Shown here: piece by piece, positions 13,217 to 13,218 of the stretch
Position numbering within the stretch: position 1 is the first letter of the stretch
Layout of the letters: each line of letters opens with the position of its first letter
Assembly: GCA_965365655.1 (NCBI GenBank)
Contig: CBDUCN010000124.1
Location: 1 to 13,218 of the forward strand
DNA: 13,218 nucleotides
Source of the DNA: JBFHNV01 sp965365655
GTDB taxonomy: Bacteria; Pseudomonadota; Gammaproteobacteria; HK1
Reading direction: 5' to 3'
The notes under the pieces: model-generated
Told to the model about the DNA's origin: nothing
The model's database searches: none
The model's input: only the letters and a program-made list of their open reading frames with translations
Translations under genes and position numbers: made by a program

Positions 13217-13218
13217 GC

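Noticed and set aside
1..13218. CRISPR array, tRNA/rRNA genes, insertion sequences, defence or phage genes
   Set aside because: No regularly spaced repeats, cloverleaf-like or rRNA sequence, transposase motifs or terminal inverted repeats were seen. Every long coding frame is accounted for by the genes listed.

Overview
The window is a very GC-rich chromosomal stretch (about 70% or more by eye). It carries 14 complete protein genes and one gene cut by the left edge, nearly all housekeeping. Gene content, protein motifs and gene order point to a gammaproteobacterium. A high-GC lineage of the Chromatiales/Ectothiorhodospiraceae type would fit, but that finer placement is inference. No mobile element, CRISPR array, rRNA or tRNA gene was recognised.

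The left end, on the minus strand, holds the start of groEL (cut by the window edge), groES and fxsA. Upstream of groES there is a near-perfect CIRCE operator directly after a good promoter, so HrcA control of the chaperonin operon is predicted. E. coli lacks HrcA.

From about 1.29 kb everything is on the plus strand. The first group is cutA, dsbD and a TlpA/ResA-like thioredoxin, with stop and start codons overlapping at both junctions. This looks like a periplasmic thiol-reduction unit. The DsbD has two complete N-terminal alpha domains, each with its own cysteine pair. After a 163-base gap containing three stem-loops, two of them tandem near-copies, come aroQ, accB and accC (shikimate pathway and first step of fatty acid synthesis). 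prmA is fused to them by a GTGA overlap. A zinc-ribbon, single-pass membrane protein (DUF3426 type) lies between prmA and dusB-fis. A promoter-like region with a run of eight G lies ahead of dusB-fis. Last come purH and purD, the IMP-synthesis genes, separated by a 211-base gap that appears non-coding.

From general knowledge, E. coli keeps these genes in three separate places: groEL-groES...fxsA...cutA-dsbD, accB-accC...prmA-dusB-fis, and purH-purD. Here they lie side by side. I found no convincing undescribed system. The best leads are regulatory or architectural: the CIRCE promoter and the hairpin in the groES leader, the double-alpha DsbD, the tandem palindromes before aroQ, the G8 tract before dusB-fis, and the uncharacterised zinc-ribbon membrane protein.
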